NCBI GenBank assembly: GCA_017644045.1
Contig: JAEPMI010000008.1
Span: 248,001-312,000 of the forward strand
Source of the DNA: Deltaproteobacteria bacterium
GTDB taxonomy: Bacteria > Myxococcota_A > Polyangia > Polyangiales > Houyiibacteriaceae
Reading direction: 5' to 3'
DNA length: 64,000 bases
The notes under the pieces: model-generated
Seen by the model: only the letters and a program-made list of their open reading frames with translations
Databases searched by the model: none
What the model was told of the DNA's origin: nothing
Part shown: one piece after another, positions 55,345-63,782 of the stretch
Numbering within the stretch: position 1 is the first letter of the stretch
Layout: each line of letters opens with the position of its first letter
Made by a program: the position numbers and the translations under genes

Positions 55345-56280
55345 CTACTCGATCGCGATCAGCTCGACGTCGAACACGAGCATCCCCTGAGGCGCGCCCG
55401 GGCGGCCGGCATACGCGAGATCTTCCGGAATCCAGAAGCGTCGCTTCTCGCCGACCACCATCAGTTGGACCCCTTCGGTCCAGCCGGGGATCACCCCATC
55501 GAGAGGAAAGGTCGAAGCGCGACCGCGGGTGACCGAGCTGTCGAACATCTCTCCGTCGGTGGTCCAGCCGGTGTAGTGGACGCGCACCCGGCTGCGCGCC
55601 GTCGGGTGCTGGGTCCCCGTGCCGGGCTCGAGGACGCGACTCGCCAGCCCCGAAGCGGTCCGCGCCGCGTCGGGGGGCGGGCCGGCGACATCGGGCGGTG
55701 TGGTCGGCGTGGCCGGCGGCTGAACGAGCCCGATGAGCTCGACGTCGAACACGAGCATGCCCGCCGGCGCACCGGGTCGTGGGTTGGCGCCATACGCCAG
55801 GTCGCCCGGAATCCAGAAGCGGCGCTTCTCCCCGACGGTCATGAGCTGCACGCCCTCGGTCCACCCCGCGATGACACGACTCAACGGAAAAGTCGCCGGC
55901 CTGCCGCGCGTGACCGAGCTGTCGAACATCTCTCCGTCGGTGGTCCAGCCCGTGTAGTGGACGGTGACCTCGGTGTTCGCGTCCGGGTGCTCGGTGCCAC
56001 ACCCGCGGATCAGCTGCTTGCTCGCGAGACCGGTCGCGCTGACTTCGGCGTCGGGCGGCGCCGCTGCGACATCGGGCGGCGCAGGGATCGCGTCGCCGTC
56101 GGCCACCGGAGCGATCTCCTCCGCGTTCCGACAGGTCGGAACGTTCGCCGAGCCATCGGCGATCGGGTCTTCAGCCTCCCCGCCCTCCGAGACGTCGATC
56201 GGGTCGTCGGCGTCGTCGCCGGAGGCGCCGCCACACGCGAACGTGAAGGCGAGGGCGAGGAGCGAGGCGCGCTTGGTCAT
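55345..56280 (-). CDS. Lipoprotein with two FKBP-type peptidyl-prolyl isomerase domains (copy 2)
   Basis: 311 residues from ATG 56280, followed by a lipoprotein signal ('LLALAFTFACGG'). After an acidic linker come two FKBP domains with the same 'VHYTGWTTDGEMFDSSVTRG' block and 'GVQLM..GEKRRFWIP' segment as the neighbouring gene. The first domain has an extra short insert ('GANPRPGAPAGML') and the linkers differ. Same strand and same order as copy 1, so probably a tandem gene duplication on top of an internal domain duplication. A hairpin separates it from sodC upstream. Confidence 0.9.
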   Translation of the reverse strand: MTKRASLLALAFTFACGGASGDDADDPIDVSEGGEAEDPIADGSANVPTCRNAEEIAPVADGDAIPAPPDVAAAPPDAEVSATGLASKQLIRGCGTEHPDANTEVTVHYTGWTTDGEMFDSSVTRGRPATFPLSRVIAGWTEGVQLMTVGEKRRFWIPGDLAYGANPRPGAPAGMLVFDVELIGLVQPPATPTTPPDVAGPPPDAARTASGLASRVLEPGTGTQHPTARSRVRVHYTGWTTDGEMFDSSVTRGRASTFPLDGVIPGWTEGVQLMVVGEKRRFWIPEDLAYAGRPGAPQGMLVFDVELIAIE

Positions 56281-56318
56281 GGAGGGCGTGTACTGCGTGC
56301 CGGTGAGCCCACGCAAGA

Positions 56319-56347
56319 GCGCCCGAGTCGGAGACCGACCCGGGCGC
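56319..56347 (-). terminator. Two-part hairpin downstream of sodC
   Basis: GCGCCCG / CGGGCGC, one mismatch, then GTCGG / CCGAC with an AGA loop, 25 bases past the sodC stop on the minus strand. It probably separates sodC from the FKBP gene. Confidence 0.55.
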
Positions 56348-56371
56348 GCTGGTGAGAGACGGCGCGAAGGC

Positions 56372-57094
56372 TCAGGGAGCCATCTCGTCCTCTTCGGCGG
56401 CAGCGGCGCTCCGGCGTCGAGCCGGCGCGGCCGGCGCGGCGGCGGGCGCGGGTGCTGCCGCGGCCTCCGCCTCTGCGGTCGGCGCAGCCGTGGTCTCGCC
56501 ATCGAGCGTGATCACGCCGCAGGCGATCCGCGCGCCGGCGTTGCCGGTCGGCTGCCCGCCGTCGTCCGGGCTGGCGTGGAGGATCAGGCCGCGCCCCTCC
56601 ACCGGGTTCGGGCCCCCCAGCGAGATGTTGCTGAACTCGAGCGTCGTCTGGACGTTGCCGTCGTCGTCGGCGGTCACGTTGCCCATGTCGCCCGCGTGGC
56701 GAGGGGCGGAGTCGGGCAGCGCGTGGTCGTGGCCTTCGGGGTTGTAGTGGCCACCGGCGCTCGTCCCGTCCGGAGCGGAGCAGTCGCCGGTCTCGTGGAC
56801 GTGGAAGCCGTGCACCGTGCCGGCCTCGAGACCGGTGAGGTCGACGCTGACCTGGAGCCCGTCGTCGCCCTGCATGAAGATCACCGTGCCGGACACGGAG
56901 TTGCCCTCGGTTGGCGCCATCTCGGCCACCGCGCGCGCGCCGACGTCCGCCGTCGGGCCCGTCTCGCGGACGACCTCGACGTCGGTCTCGGTCTCGTCAC
57001 CGGTGGTGGTCTCGTCACCGCCGTCGTCGGCCGGCTCGGAGCCACAGCCGACCGCCAGGGCCGTCAGCAGGATCATCCATCGTGCTCGGTTCAT
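56372..57094 (-). CDS. sodC: Lipoprotein Cu/Zn superoxide dismutase
   Basis: 240 residues from ATG 57094 with a lipoprotein signal ('ILLTALAVGCGSE'). SOD signatures: 'HGFHVHETGDCSAPDGTSAG' (copper His and first Cys), 'GGHYNPEGHDHALPD' (bridging and zinc His), 'RHAGDMGNV' and 'GNAGARIACGVI' (active-site Arg and second Cys). It converts superoxide to hydrogen peroxide and oxygen outside the cytoplasm. The loop read as 'HASPDDG' differs from the usual HAGPDD by one residue. The C-terminal ~40 residues form an Ala/Pro/Arg-rich tail unlike typical SodC. Confidence 0.92.
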   Translation of the reverse strand: MNRARWMILLTALAVGCGSEPADDGGDETTTGDETETDVEVVRETGPTADVGARAVAEMAPTEGNSVSGTVIFMQGDDGLQVSVDLTGLEAGTVHGFHVHETGDCSAPDGTSAGGHYNPEGHDHALPDSAPRHAGDMGNVTADDDGNVQTTLEFSNISLGGPNPVEGRGLILHASPDDGGQPTGNAGARIACGVITLDGETTAAPTAEAEAAAAPAPAAAPAAPARRRSAAAAEEDEMAP

Positions 57095-57158
57095 CTCGTC
57101 AGTCCTCTCGGTGTTGCGGGTACCACATGGGGAAAATCGGCGGGGTGGCAAGGGGGCG

Positions 57159-59885
57159 TCAGTCGAAGAAGTCGACGGCGCTCTGGCGGTGGGTCTCGAC
57201 GCGGGCCGCGCACAGACGGATCTGCTCGAGGGTGTTCGCGAGCGTTCGCGGCCCGCCGGGGAGGGCCTCGGCGCGCTGGCGGAAGAAGGCTTCCACCTCG
57301 TCGGCCTTCTCCGCGCTGCAGAACGCGCTCCCGAGCCGCGGCAGTCGGCCGGCGCCGTCCTCGAGGCGGGTGCGCAATTCCTCGAAGTGCTCCTTCGCCC
57401 AGAGCCAGGTGGGCTCGCGGGTCTCGGGCATGCCCATCTGCACGCGGAGCGGGGTGGTCACCTCGTTCAGGCGCAGGCGCTCGTCGAGGGCGAGGGCGCG
57501 CACGCGCGCGGCCAGCTCCGGGTCCTTCGTGTGGGCCATCGCCGAGAGCAGTCGCGCGCGCAGCAGCGCGTCGTCGGCGTTGGCGAAGAGGTTCAGCACG
57601 TGGTCGAAGAAGCCCGCGTCGCCGTCCTGGATCGCGATGGCGAGCGACACGCCGACCAGGTTCGAGTCGATGGCGTCCGGGTGGACCTCGCCGTCACCGC
57701 GCGCGCCGTAGCCGAGGTAGCGCTCGGCCGCGCGCTTCGCCTCTCGGCGGACGCCTCGGTCCTCGCCGATCGTCGCGAGCGCGTCGACCACCGACGCGCG
57801 CAGCAGCGCCCGCTCGCCGTCCTCGTTGCCCCGAGGACGGAAGCGGAGTCGCCGGTAGGCCGGCGTGTAGAGCCGCTTGGCGTAGGCACGCACGGCGGGC
57901 TGGTTCTCCGCGGGGACCAGGTCCTCGACTGCGAAGTAGAGCGACCCGATGGGCGCGGTCGCGACGGGGCGAATCTCGGAGCGGGCGAGCGGCTGCATCG
58001 CGCTGTAGAAGCCGGCCGCGGCCAGGGACCCGTTCTGGAACGCGCCGACGAGGCTGTCGGAGAAGGCGACCTTCTCGGCGTCGGTGAGATGCGACCAACC
58101 GGCGTCGCGGAGCTTCTCGAGGTCCGCCTCGTCCATCGCGAAGCGGAAGTAGCCGGAGCCGCCGGCGTTGGGCATCAGCCACGCGGGACAGGCCTCGAGT
58201 GGGAGGGTGGCTTCCTGCTCTCGCACGAGGGTGCAGGCGAGGTTGTCGTCACCGCCCGCGGTCCCGTAGCGGGCGCAGACCGGCAGCTGCCAGGTCTGGG
58301 CGGTGGAGCCGGTCGAGCCGACGGGCAGGTAGCGCTGCTGCGTGATGCCCACCGTCGGCGTGTCGCCATCGCAGTCGACGGCGAAAGAGAGGAAGGGCAG
58401 GCCGGGCTGGAGCAGGAAGGTCGAGAAGGGCCCCGCGACCTCCTTGTCGTCGGCGGCCTGGTCGAGCATCCCGAGCAGGTCCTCGTAGGTGGCGGTGCCG
58501 TCGGCGTTGGCGTTCAGGTACGCGCGGACGCCGTTGCGGAAGGTCTCCTCACCGAGCCACGCCTCGAACATCGCGAGCACGCCGCCGCCCTTGCGATAGG
58601 TGATCGAGTCGAAGGCGTTGCGGATGTCGTGGTTGCTCTCGATGGGCTGCCGAATCTGGCGCGCGGTGACCATCGAGTCCGTGTGCATCGCCGAGTGGAC
58701 CGACTGCAGGAGCGTCAGGTCCGCGTGGTAGTCCGGGTAGACCGCCGCGGTGGCCTTGAAGCCCATCCAGGTGGCGAAGGCCTCGTTGAGCCAGAGATCG
58801 TCCCACCAGGCGAGGGTCACGAGGTTGCCGAACCACTGGTGCGCGAGCTCGTGCGCCATGACGTAGGCGTAGGCGCGCTTCTGGCCTTCGGGCGCGTTCT
58901 CGTCGAGGAGCAGGAGGGTCTCGCGGAAGGTGATCAGCCCCACGTTCTCCATCGCGCCCGCGCCGAAGTCCGGCACCGCGACGATGTCGAGCTTCTGGTA
59001 CGGGAAGGGGATGCCGAAGTAGCTCTCGAGGGCGGTGAGGATCGCGCCCGTGTGCTCGAGGGCGTAGGCCAGCCGCTCGCCCTTGCCGCGCGCCGCGACG
59101 CCGCGGAACGGCAGCGATTCGGGGCGGACGTCGTTGGCGGGCAGGGCCTCGTGCTCGACCACGTCGAGGGGCCCGATGGCGATCGCGAGCAGGTAGGTGG
59201 GGATGGGCCGCGACGCCGCGAAGGTCACGGTCTTCATCTCGCCTGCTTCTTCGGTGCCGGTGGCCGGCGTGCTGAAGATGGCCTCGTCGTCCTTCCGGAC
59301 CGTGAGGCTCGCGCTGAAGGGCGTCTTGAACCGGGGCTCGTCGAAGCCCGGGAAGACGAGCCGCGCGCTGGTCGCCTCGAACTGCGTGAAGGCGTAGTCG
59401 TGCTCGCCCTCGGTCACTTTGTAGAGGCCGTGGAGCGCGCGGTTGAAGGGCGCGGTGTACTCGAAGTGCAAGTCGGCCAAGCCCGCATCCACGGGCGCCT
59501 CGAAGCGAACGATGGCGGTGCCCTCTTCGTCGACCTGCTCGAAGGCGCCGGTGATCGGCTCGCCACCCTCTGGCGTGATGGTGACCGATGAGACCTGCAG
59601 GTCCTTGCCGTGGAGCCAGATGTGCTGCTGCGCGGCGTCGAGCCTCACGCGGATGTCGGTCGTCCCAGAGAAGCTGTCCTGGCTGGGGTCCGCCGTCAGC
59701 GCGAGGAAATACCCCTGGGGGCTCACGCCCTCGGGGAGCTGTCCGGTCGGCGCTTCGCCCTCCGCCACGAGGATCGGTCCCTCATCGGTCGGTTCGGCCG
59801 GCGCGACCGTCGTGGGTCGCTGGCCTTCGGGGGTGCCGCCGCAGGCGAGGGCGAGCACCAGGAGGGGAGTCCATCGCTTCGTCAT
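57159..59885 (-). CDS. M1-family aminopeptidase (aminopeptidase N-like) lipoprotein
   Basis: 908 residues. The lipobox is 'LLVLALACGG' at the N-terminus. The M1 catalytic signatures are intact: 'FGAGAMENVGLITF' (exopeptidase motif GAMEN), 'VMAHELAHQWFGN' (HExxH) and the third zinc ligand in 'LWLNEAFATWMGF'. The N-terminal beta domain and C-terminal helical domain give the usual M1 length of about 850-900. It releases amino acids from the N-terminus of peptides. Surface or periplasmic lipid anchoring differs from cytoplasmic PepN and fits a predatory or scavenging life. The gene lies upstream of sodC on the same strand. Confidence 0.92.
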   Translation of the reverse strand: MTKRWTPLLVLALACGGTPEGQRPTTVAPAEPTDEGPILVAEGEAPTGQLPEGVSPQGYFLALTADPSQDSFSGTTDIRVRLDAAQQHIWLHGKDLQVSSVTITPEGGEPITGAFEQVDEEGTAIVRFEAPVDAGLADLHFEYTAPFNRALHGLYKVTEGEHDYAFTQFEATSARLVFPGFDEPRFKTPFSASLTVRKDDEAIFSTPATGTEEAGEMKTVTFAASRPIPTYLLAIAIGPLDVVEHEALPANDVRPESLPFRGVAARGKGERLAYALEHTGAILTALESYFGIPFPYQKLDIVAVPDFGAGAMENVGLITFRETLLLLDENAPEGQKRAYAYVMAHELAHQWFGNLVTLAWWDDLWLNEAFATWMGFKATAAVYPDYHADLTLLQSVHSAMHTDSMVTARQIRQPIESNHDIRNAFDSITYRKGGGVLAMFEAWLGEETFRNGVRAYLNANADGTATYEDLLGMLDQAADDKEVAGPFSTFLLQPGLPFLSFAVDCDGDTPTVGITQQRYLPVGSTGSTAQTWQLPVCARYGTAGGDDNLACTLVREQEATLPLEACPAWLMPNAGGSGYFRFAMDEADLEKLRDAGWSHLTDAEKVAFSDSLVGAFQNGSLAAAGFYSAMQPLARSEIRPVATAPIGSLYFAVEDLVPAENQPAVRAYAKRLYTPAYRRLRFRPRGNEDGERALLRASVVDALATIGEDRGVRREAKRAAERYLGYGARGDGEVHPDAIDSNLVGVSLAIAIQDGDAGFFDHVLNLFANADDALLRARLLSAMAHTKDPELAARVRALALDERLRLNEVTTPLRVQMGMPETREPTWLWAKEHFEELRTRLEDGAGRLPRLGSAFCSAEKADEVEAFFRQRAEALPGGPRTLANTLEQIRLCAARVETHRQSAVDFFD

Positions 59886-59963
59886 GCCGCGAGCGATAAC
59901 GCAACCGGCGGCCGATCGAAACCGTGTGCGCGAGATTGCCGAGGCGGCGGAAAAGTGAAGAAC

Positions 59964-60488
59964 TCACTCTGCGTCGGGCAATCGGCGGCGCGGGGCCTCG
60001 TCGGTCACGTCGCGCCCCTCGACGTCGATGATCGAACCGCCGCCGCGCGGACGGGGGTCGAAGCCACCGAAGGGCGCGGCGGGTCCGAAGCCGCCCATCT
60101 GGACGCGCACGGTGCCCTTCTGGATGCCCGCTTCGAGGCGCTTGCGAAGGAAGCGCGCGACGAGCTTGCGGGTCGGCGGAAGCAGCAGCGAGAAGCCCAC
60201 GACGTCGGTCAGAATGCCGGGGGTGACCAGGAAGATGCCGCCGACGAGCACCAGCAGGCCGTCGAGCACGCCTGCCTCGGGGACGCGGCCTTCGGCCAGG
60301 GCGCTCTGCCACTGACCCAGGACGCGCAGGCCCTCGAGCTTGGCGAGGGTCGCGCCGATCACACCCGTCAGCAGCACCAGCCCGACCGTGGGCCAGAAGC
60401 CCATCAGCCCGCCGAGCCACATCAGGAGATAGAGCTCGACGAGGGGAACGACGGTGAAGAGGACGAGGAGGACGCGGCCCACCCGCAC
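59964..60488 (-). CDS. fxsA: FxsA-family membrane protein
   Basis: 174 residues from GTG 60488 ('MRVGRVLLVLFTVVPLVELY'), a start that fits FxsA; there is no better ATG. FxsA motifs: 'PLVELYLLMWLGGLMGFWPT', 'VGLVLLTGVIGATLAKLEG', 'LLVLVGGIFLVTPGILTDVV' and 'GFSLLLPPTRKLVARFLRKR'. The C-terminal ~60 residues are a Gly/Arg-rich tail. FxsA is a small inner-membrane protein whose known effect is relief of phage T7 exclusion by the F plasmid; its normal role is unknown. It follows a lipoprotein gene on the same strand. Confidence 0.82.
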   Translation of the reverse strand: MRVGRVLLVLFTVVPLVELYLLMWLGGLMGFWPTVGLVLLTGVIGATLAKLEGLRVLGQWQSALAEGRVPEAGVLDGLLVLVGGIFLVTPGILTDVVGFSLLLPPTRKLVARFLRKRLEAGIQKGTVRVQMGGFGPAAPFGGFDPRPRGGGSIIDVEGRDVTDEAPRRRLPDAE

Positions 60489-60523
60489 TGTGTGGGTCGG
60501 CGAGCTCCGGTCCGCAACACCCC

Positions 60524-60901
60524 CTATTCGCAGGGGCCGCGGTGAGCGTAGGGCTCCGGGGGACAGGAGCCCGACCCCTGCACGGTCTCGCCGCTGCAGC
60601 CGCAGTAGACGACGAGGTCGCGGGTGCACGCGCGGGCGGGCTGGCAGGTCCACACCTGGTCGCAGCCCTCCGGGCCGGTGCACATCTCGCCCTGGGCGCA
60701 CTCGCTCGACGAGGTGCAGCCGCCGGCGCTGGGGTTGACGCTCGGCTCGCCGCCGGGCGGCGGCTCGACCGTCTGCATCGGCGGGACCGGGGCGTCGCTC
60801 ACCTCGTCCCCGGACGTGTCCTCGGTGCTCTCGTCGTCGTTCGAGCCGCCGCACCCACCGAAGAGCAGGGCGGCGGCGAAGGTCAGGTGAATCCAGCGCA
60901 T
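60524..60901 (-). CDS. Small Cys-rich lipoprotein
   Basis: 125 residues with lipobox 'ALLFGGC' near residue 17. An acidic, Ser/Thr/Glu-rich linker leads to a Cys-rich module of ~60 residues ('AGGCTSSSECAQGEMCTGPE', 'GCDQVWTCQPARACTRDLVV', 'YCGCSGETVQGSGSCPPEPY') with about ten Cys, most likely disulfide bonded. No known family. It lies between phoD and fxsA, which have the same orientation. Confidence 0.7.
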   Translation of the reverse strand: MRWIHLTFAAALLFGGCGGSNDDESTEDTSGDEVSDAPVPPMQTVEPPPGGEPSVNPSAGGCTSSSECAQGEMCTGPEGCDQVWTCQPARACTRDLVVYCGCSGETVQGSGSCPPEPYAHRGPCE

Positions 60902-60919
60902 GGCGCGGACTCTACCCGA

Positions 60920-62578
60920 TCAGAGCGGGCGAGGCGGCGGGTCCGGCGCGAGCTCCGGCGCGTCGCCGGGCATCGGCAGCGGTCCGCTCGTGGCGCTCGC
61001 GTGCGGCACGCCGGTCGGCACCTCGTACGAGACCGCCCACTCCTGCGCGCCCTCGTCGACCTGCACGCCGTCGAGCAGGAAGTAGTCCGCCTGTGCGCGG
61101 TCGGCCGTCAGATCGAGGATGAAGTAGCCGCGCTGGCCGAGGTTCACGTAGTGGATGTGCGAGTTCTGCTCCATCGCGATCGTCGCGAGCGTGTCGCCGA
61201 TGGGGCCCACGATGCCCGGCGAGGTCACCGCGCTGGTGACGAACTCGACGGCGACGGAGCCATCACCGGTGGCCGGGTCGTAGCCGTCGGTGTGGGGCAC
61301 GGGCGTCAGGTCCATCACCCACGACGAGTGGATGTCGCCGGTCAGCACGATCACGTCGTCGACGGTCTCGAAGACGTCCAGCATCCGGCTGCGCGCCGCC
61401 GCGTAGCCATCCCACTGGTCCAGGTTGATCGGTCGGTAGACGCCCGGCATGCCGTCCGCCTCGTTCTCGAAGTGGCCGAACATCACCTGCTGCCCGAGGA
61501 TCTTCCACTGGGCGGTGCCGTTCTCGAGTCGGTCGACCAGCCACGCCTCCTGGTCCGCGCCGAGAAGCTCTCGCTCTGGGTCGGTGCGGGTCTCCTGCGT
61601 CGCTTCCTCGTCGCGACCCCAGATGCGCGTGTCGAGCATCAGCAGCTCGACGAGGTCGCCGTACTGGAGCGAGCGCCAGATCTGCAGCGGCGTCTCGGTC
61701 TCGCGGATCGGCATCCACTCGATGTAGGCCTGGAAGGCGGCGGCCTTGCGCTCCTCCCAGCTCCCCTCGTCCGCGTCGTGGTTCTCCGCGCCGTCGCGGT
61801 AGCTGTTGTTCGCCGTCTCGTGGTCGTCCCAGACGACGATGAAGGGGTGCTGCTGGTGGGCTGCCTGCAGGTCGCCGTCCCGCCGGTACTGCGCGTAGCG
61901 GCGGCGGTAGTCCTCGAGGGTCACGATCTCGCCCGGCGGGTCCGCTTCTCGCACGCCGCCGTACTCGCCCGGGCCGTACTCGTAGATGTAGTCGCCGAGG
62001 TGCAGCACGGCGTCGATGTCGGCGCGCTCGGACACGTGCCGGTACGCGTGGAAGTAGCCGTGGTCGAAGCTCGAGCAGCTCATCACCGCGAAGCGCAGCC
62101 GGTCCACGCCGCCGGTCGGTGCGGTGCGGGTCCGGCCGACGCGGGACATCGTCCCCTCGCCGCTGAACCGATAGTAGTAGGTCGTCGCCGGGTCGAGACC
62201 GGTGACGTCCACCTTCACGGTGAAGTCCCGGTTGGCGTCGGTGGTCGTCGAGCCCATCGCGACCACGTCGCTCATGGCCGGGTCGGTGGCGACGACCCAG
62301 TCGACGTCGGCGCTCGCCGCGTCGGTGGTGATGTGCGTCCAGAGGAGGACCGAGTCCGAGAGCGGGTCGCCGCTCGCGATGCCATGGCGGAACGGACCGG
62401 TCGGCTCCGGCGGGCCCATGTCGATGGGCCCCATGTCGGTCGCTGCATCGAGCTCGGGCATCGCGCCGTCCATGCCCGCGTCGAGCGCCATGGTGTCGTC
62501 GTCGTCCCCACAGCCGGCCGCCACCGCCACGCCGGCCAAGCCCATCTTCTTCAAGAGATCCCGCCGCTTCATCGCCAT
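60920..62578 (-). CDS. phoD: PhoD-type alkaline phosphatase/phosphodiesterase with Tat lipoprotein signal
   Basis: 552 residues (start 62578; MKRRD at 62572 is equally possible). The N-terminus is a twin-arginine signal with lipobox ('MKRRDLLKKMGLAGVAVAAG' then C). The PhoD-like N-terminal domain is followed by metallophosphatase motifs: 'FAVMSCSSFDHGYFHAYRHV', 'VLHLGDYIYEYGPGEYGG', 'VVWDDHETANNS', 'GQQVMFGHF' and 'VIVLTGDIHSSWVMDL'. The Tat signal fits an enzyme folded with Fe/Ca cofactor before export. It would release phosphate from phosphoesters. Upstream lies an 11-bp-phased inverted-repeat array suggestive of phosphate control. Confidence 0.9.
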   Translation of the reverse strand: MAMKRRDLLKKMGLAGVAVAAGCGDDDDTMALDAGMDGAMPELDAATDMGPIDMGPPEPTGPFRHGIASGDPLSDSVLLWTHITTDAASADVDWVVATDPAMSDVVAMGSTTTDANRDFTVKVDVTGLDPATTYYYRFSGEGTMSRVGRTRTAPTGGVDRLRFAVMSCSSFDHGYFHAYRHVSERADIDAVLHLGDYIYEYGPGEYGGVREADPPGEIVTLEDYRRRYAQYRRDGDLQAAHQQHPFIVVWDDHETANNSYRDGAENHDADEGSWEERKAAAFQAYIEWMPIRETETPLQIWRSLQYGDLVELLMLDTRIWGRDEEATQETRTDPERELLGADQEAWLVDRLENGTAQWKILGQQVMFGHFENEADGMPGVYRPINLDQWDGYAAARSRMLDVFETVDDVIVLTGDIHSSWVMDLTPVPHTDGYDPATGDGSVAVEFVTSAVTSPGIVGPIGDTLATIAMEQNSHIHYVNLGQRGYFILDLTADRAQADYFLLDGVQVDEGAQEWAVSYEVPTGVPHASATSGPLPMPGDAPELAPDPPPRPL

Positions 62579-62598
62579 TCCAAGCCTCGCTCGCTCGA

Positions 62599-62625
62599 GT
62601 CACACACGCGTGACCTGCAGGTCAC
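62599..62625. promoter_or_regulatory. 11-bp-phased GTCAC array in the phoD divergent promoter
   Basis: GTCAC at 62599, GTGAC at 62610 and GTCAC at 62621, exactly 11 bp apart in alternating orientation. The last two form a perfect 16-bp palindrome (GTGACCTG/CAGGTCAC). The array is 21 bases upstream of the phoD start and 126 before the divergent gene. Pho boxes of PhoB are also TGTCA-like units on an 11-bp period, although direct rather than inverted. Confidence 0.5.
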
Positions 62626-62750
62626 CCTCGGCGAATACCCCGTCCCGGCGGAAACGACCATCCTGGGGCGAGCGTCGTCACCAAACGGTCACCGCCCGGC
62701 CCCAGCCCGAAGGGCGTTCCTCCCGGCGCCCGAGCGAGTACCATGCGCGC

Positions 62751-63782
62751 GTGCGCTTCCTCTCCCTCCTGGTTCTCCTCTGCGCTGCGGGTGCCCACGC
62801 CCAGCCGGCGCTCGTCGACGCCCCCGTCCGCGAACGCTTCGACGGGTTCGCCGGCTCCGGCTTCGACCCCGATCCGTCGGCGGGTCAGCTGGACAGCGAC
62901 ACCTGGATCGTCACCGGTCTGAACGCGGGCGACCTCGCCTTCGGCGACACGGCGACCACCGGCAGCTACGCCAACGGCAGCGACCCGGGGGCGGTGACCG
63001 ATGCCGGCATCTGGGCGTTCGAGGTCGCGGCGTCGGACCCCGCGCTCGGGGTCCAGCCCGCGATGAACGATCTGACGCCGGGCGCGCTCGAGACCCGCTT
63101 CACCAACGGCACCGGCGCGGCGCTGGACTCGTTCAGCCTCCAGTACGAGTGCTGGCAGTTCAACGACGGCGCCCGCGCGACCGACATCAGCGTCGAGATC
63201 ACCGTCGAGGGCGCGACCGAGAGTCCCGCGGAGCTCGACTGCTCCGGGACGGTCGCCGCCGATGGCTCGCCGGCGTGGGCGTCCGAGACCCTCGAGACCG
63301 TCTACACGCCGGCGTCGCCGATCCCGGCCGACGCGACCGTGGGGATCCGCTTCGTGTTCGGCCATCGCGGCGGCGGCATGGCCTACGATCAGGTGGCCAT
63401 CGACGACCTCGTGCTCGGCCTCGCCGACAGCTGCGGCAACGGCATCGTCGAGGCGGGCGACAGTTGCGACGACGGCGACCCCTGCACCACCGACACGTGC
63501 ACCGAGCCCACCGGCTGCGTCTTCGATCCCATCGCGATGTGCGACATGGACGGCGGCGTGCCCGGCGACGGCGGTGTGGTCGACGACGGGGGCACGACGG
63601 AGCCGTCGGACGCGGAGGTCCCGCCGCGCTACGACGCGAACATGCTCCCCAACGACCCGGTGCCCGACCTCGGTGTCAGCGACGGCCCCGACCCGGATGG
63701 CTGCGACTGCGGAGTGAACGGCGCGCCGGGCGCCGCCTGGCCGCTGCTGCTCGCGTTCCTCTGGGTGCGCCGCCGACGTTGA
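62751..63782 (+). CDS. Secreted protein with MYXO-CTERM-like tail
   Basis: 343 residues with a GTG start; the nearby ATG is out of frame. A signal peptide ('VRFLSLLVLLCAAGAHAQP') is followed by a ~200-residue beta-rich domain ('WIVTGLNAGDLAFGDTATTG', 'SFSLQYECWQFNDGARATDI', 'IRFVFGHRGGGMAYDQVAID') resembling ExeM/LamG-like folds. A Cys-rich 'CGNGIVEAGDSCDDGDPCTT' repeat, typical of myxobacterial secreted proteins, comes next. After an Asp/Gly linker the end reads 'CDCGVNGAPGAAWPLLLAFL' and an Arg cluster, a MYXO-CTERM-like sorting signal. Probably surface-anchored. Its stop abuts the convergent stop in TGATCA. Confidence 0.82.
   Translation: MRFLSLLVLLCAAGAHAQPALVDAPVRERFDGFAGSGFDPDPSAGQLDSDTWIVTGLNAGDLAFGDTATTGSYANGSDPGAVTDAGIWAFEVAASDPALGVQPAMNDLTPGALETRFTNGTGAALDSFSLQYECWQFNDGARATDISVEITVEGATESPAELDCSGTVAADGSPAWASETLETVYTPASPIPADATVGIRFVFGHRGGGMAYDQVAIDDLVLGLADSCGNGIVEAGDSCDDGDPCTTDTCTEPTGCVFDPIAMCDMDGGVPGDGGVVDDGGTTEPSDAEVPPRYDANMLPNDPVPDLGVSDGPDPDGCDCGVNGAPGAAWPLLLAFLWVRRRR

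Noticed and set aside
56817-59591. Plus-strand ORF of 924 residues over the M1 aminopeptidase gene
   Set aside because: Antisense shadow; the minus frame carries GAMEN and HELAH motifs.
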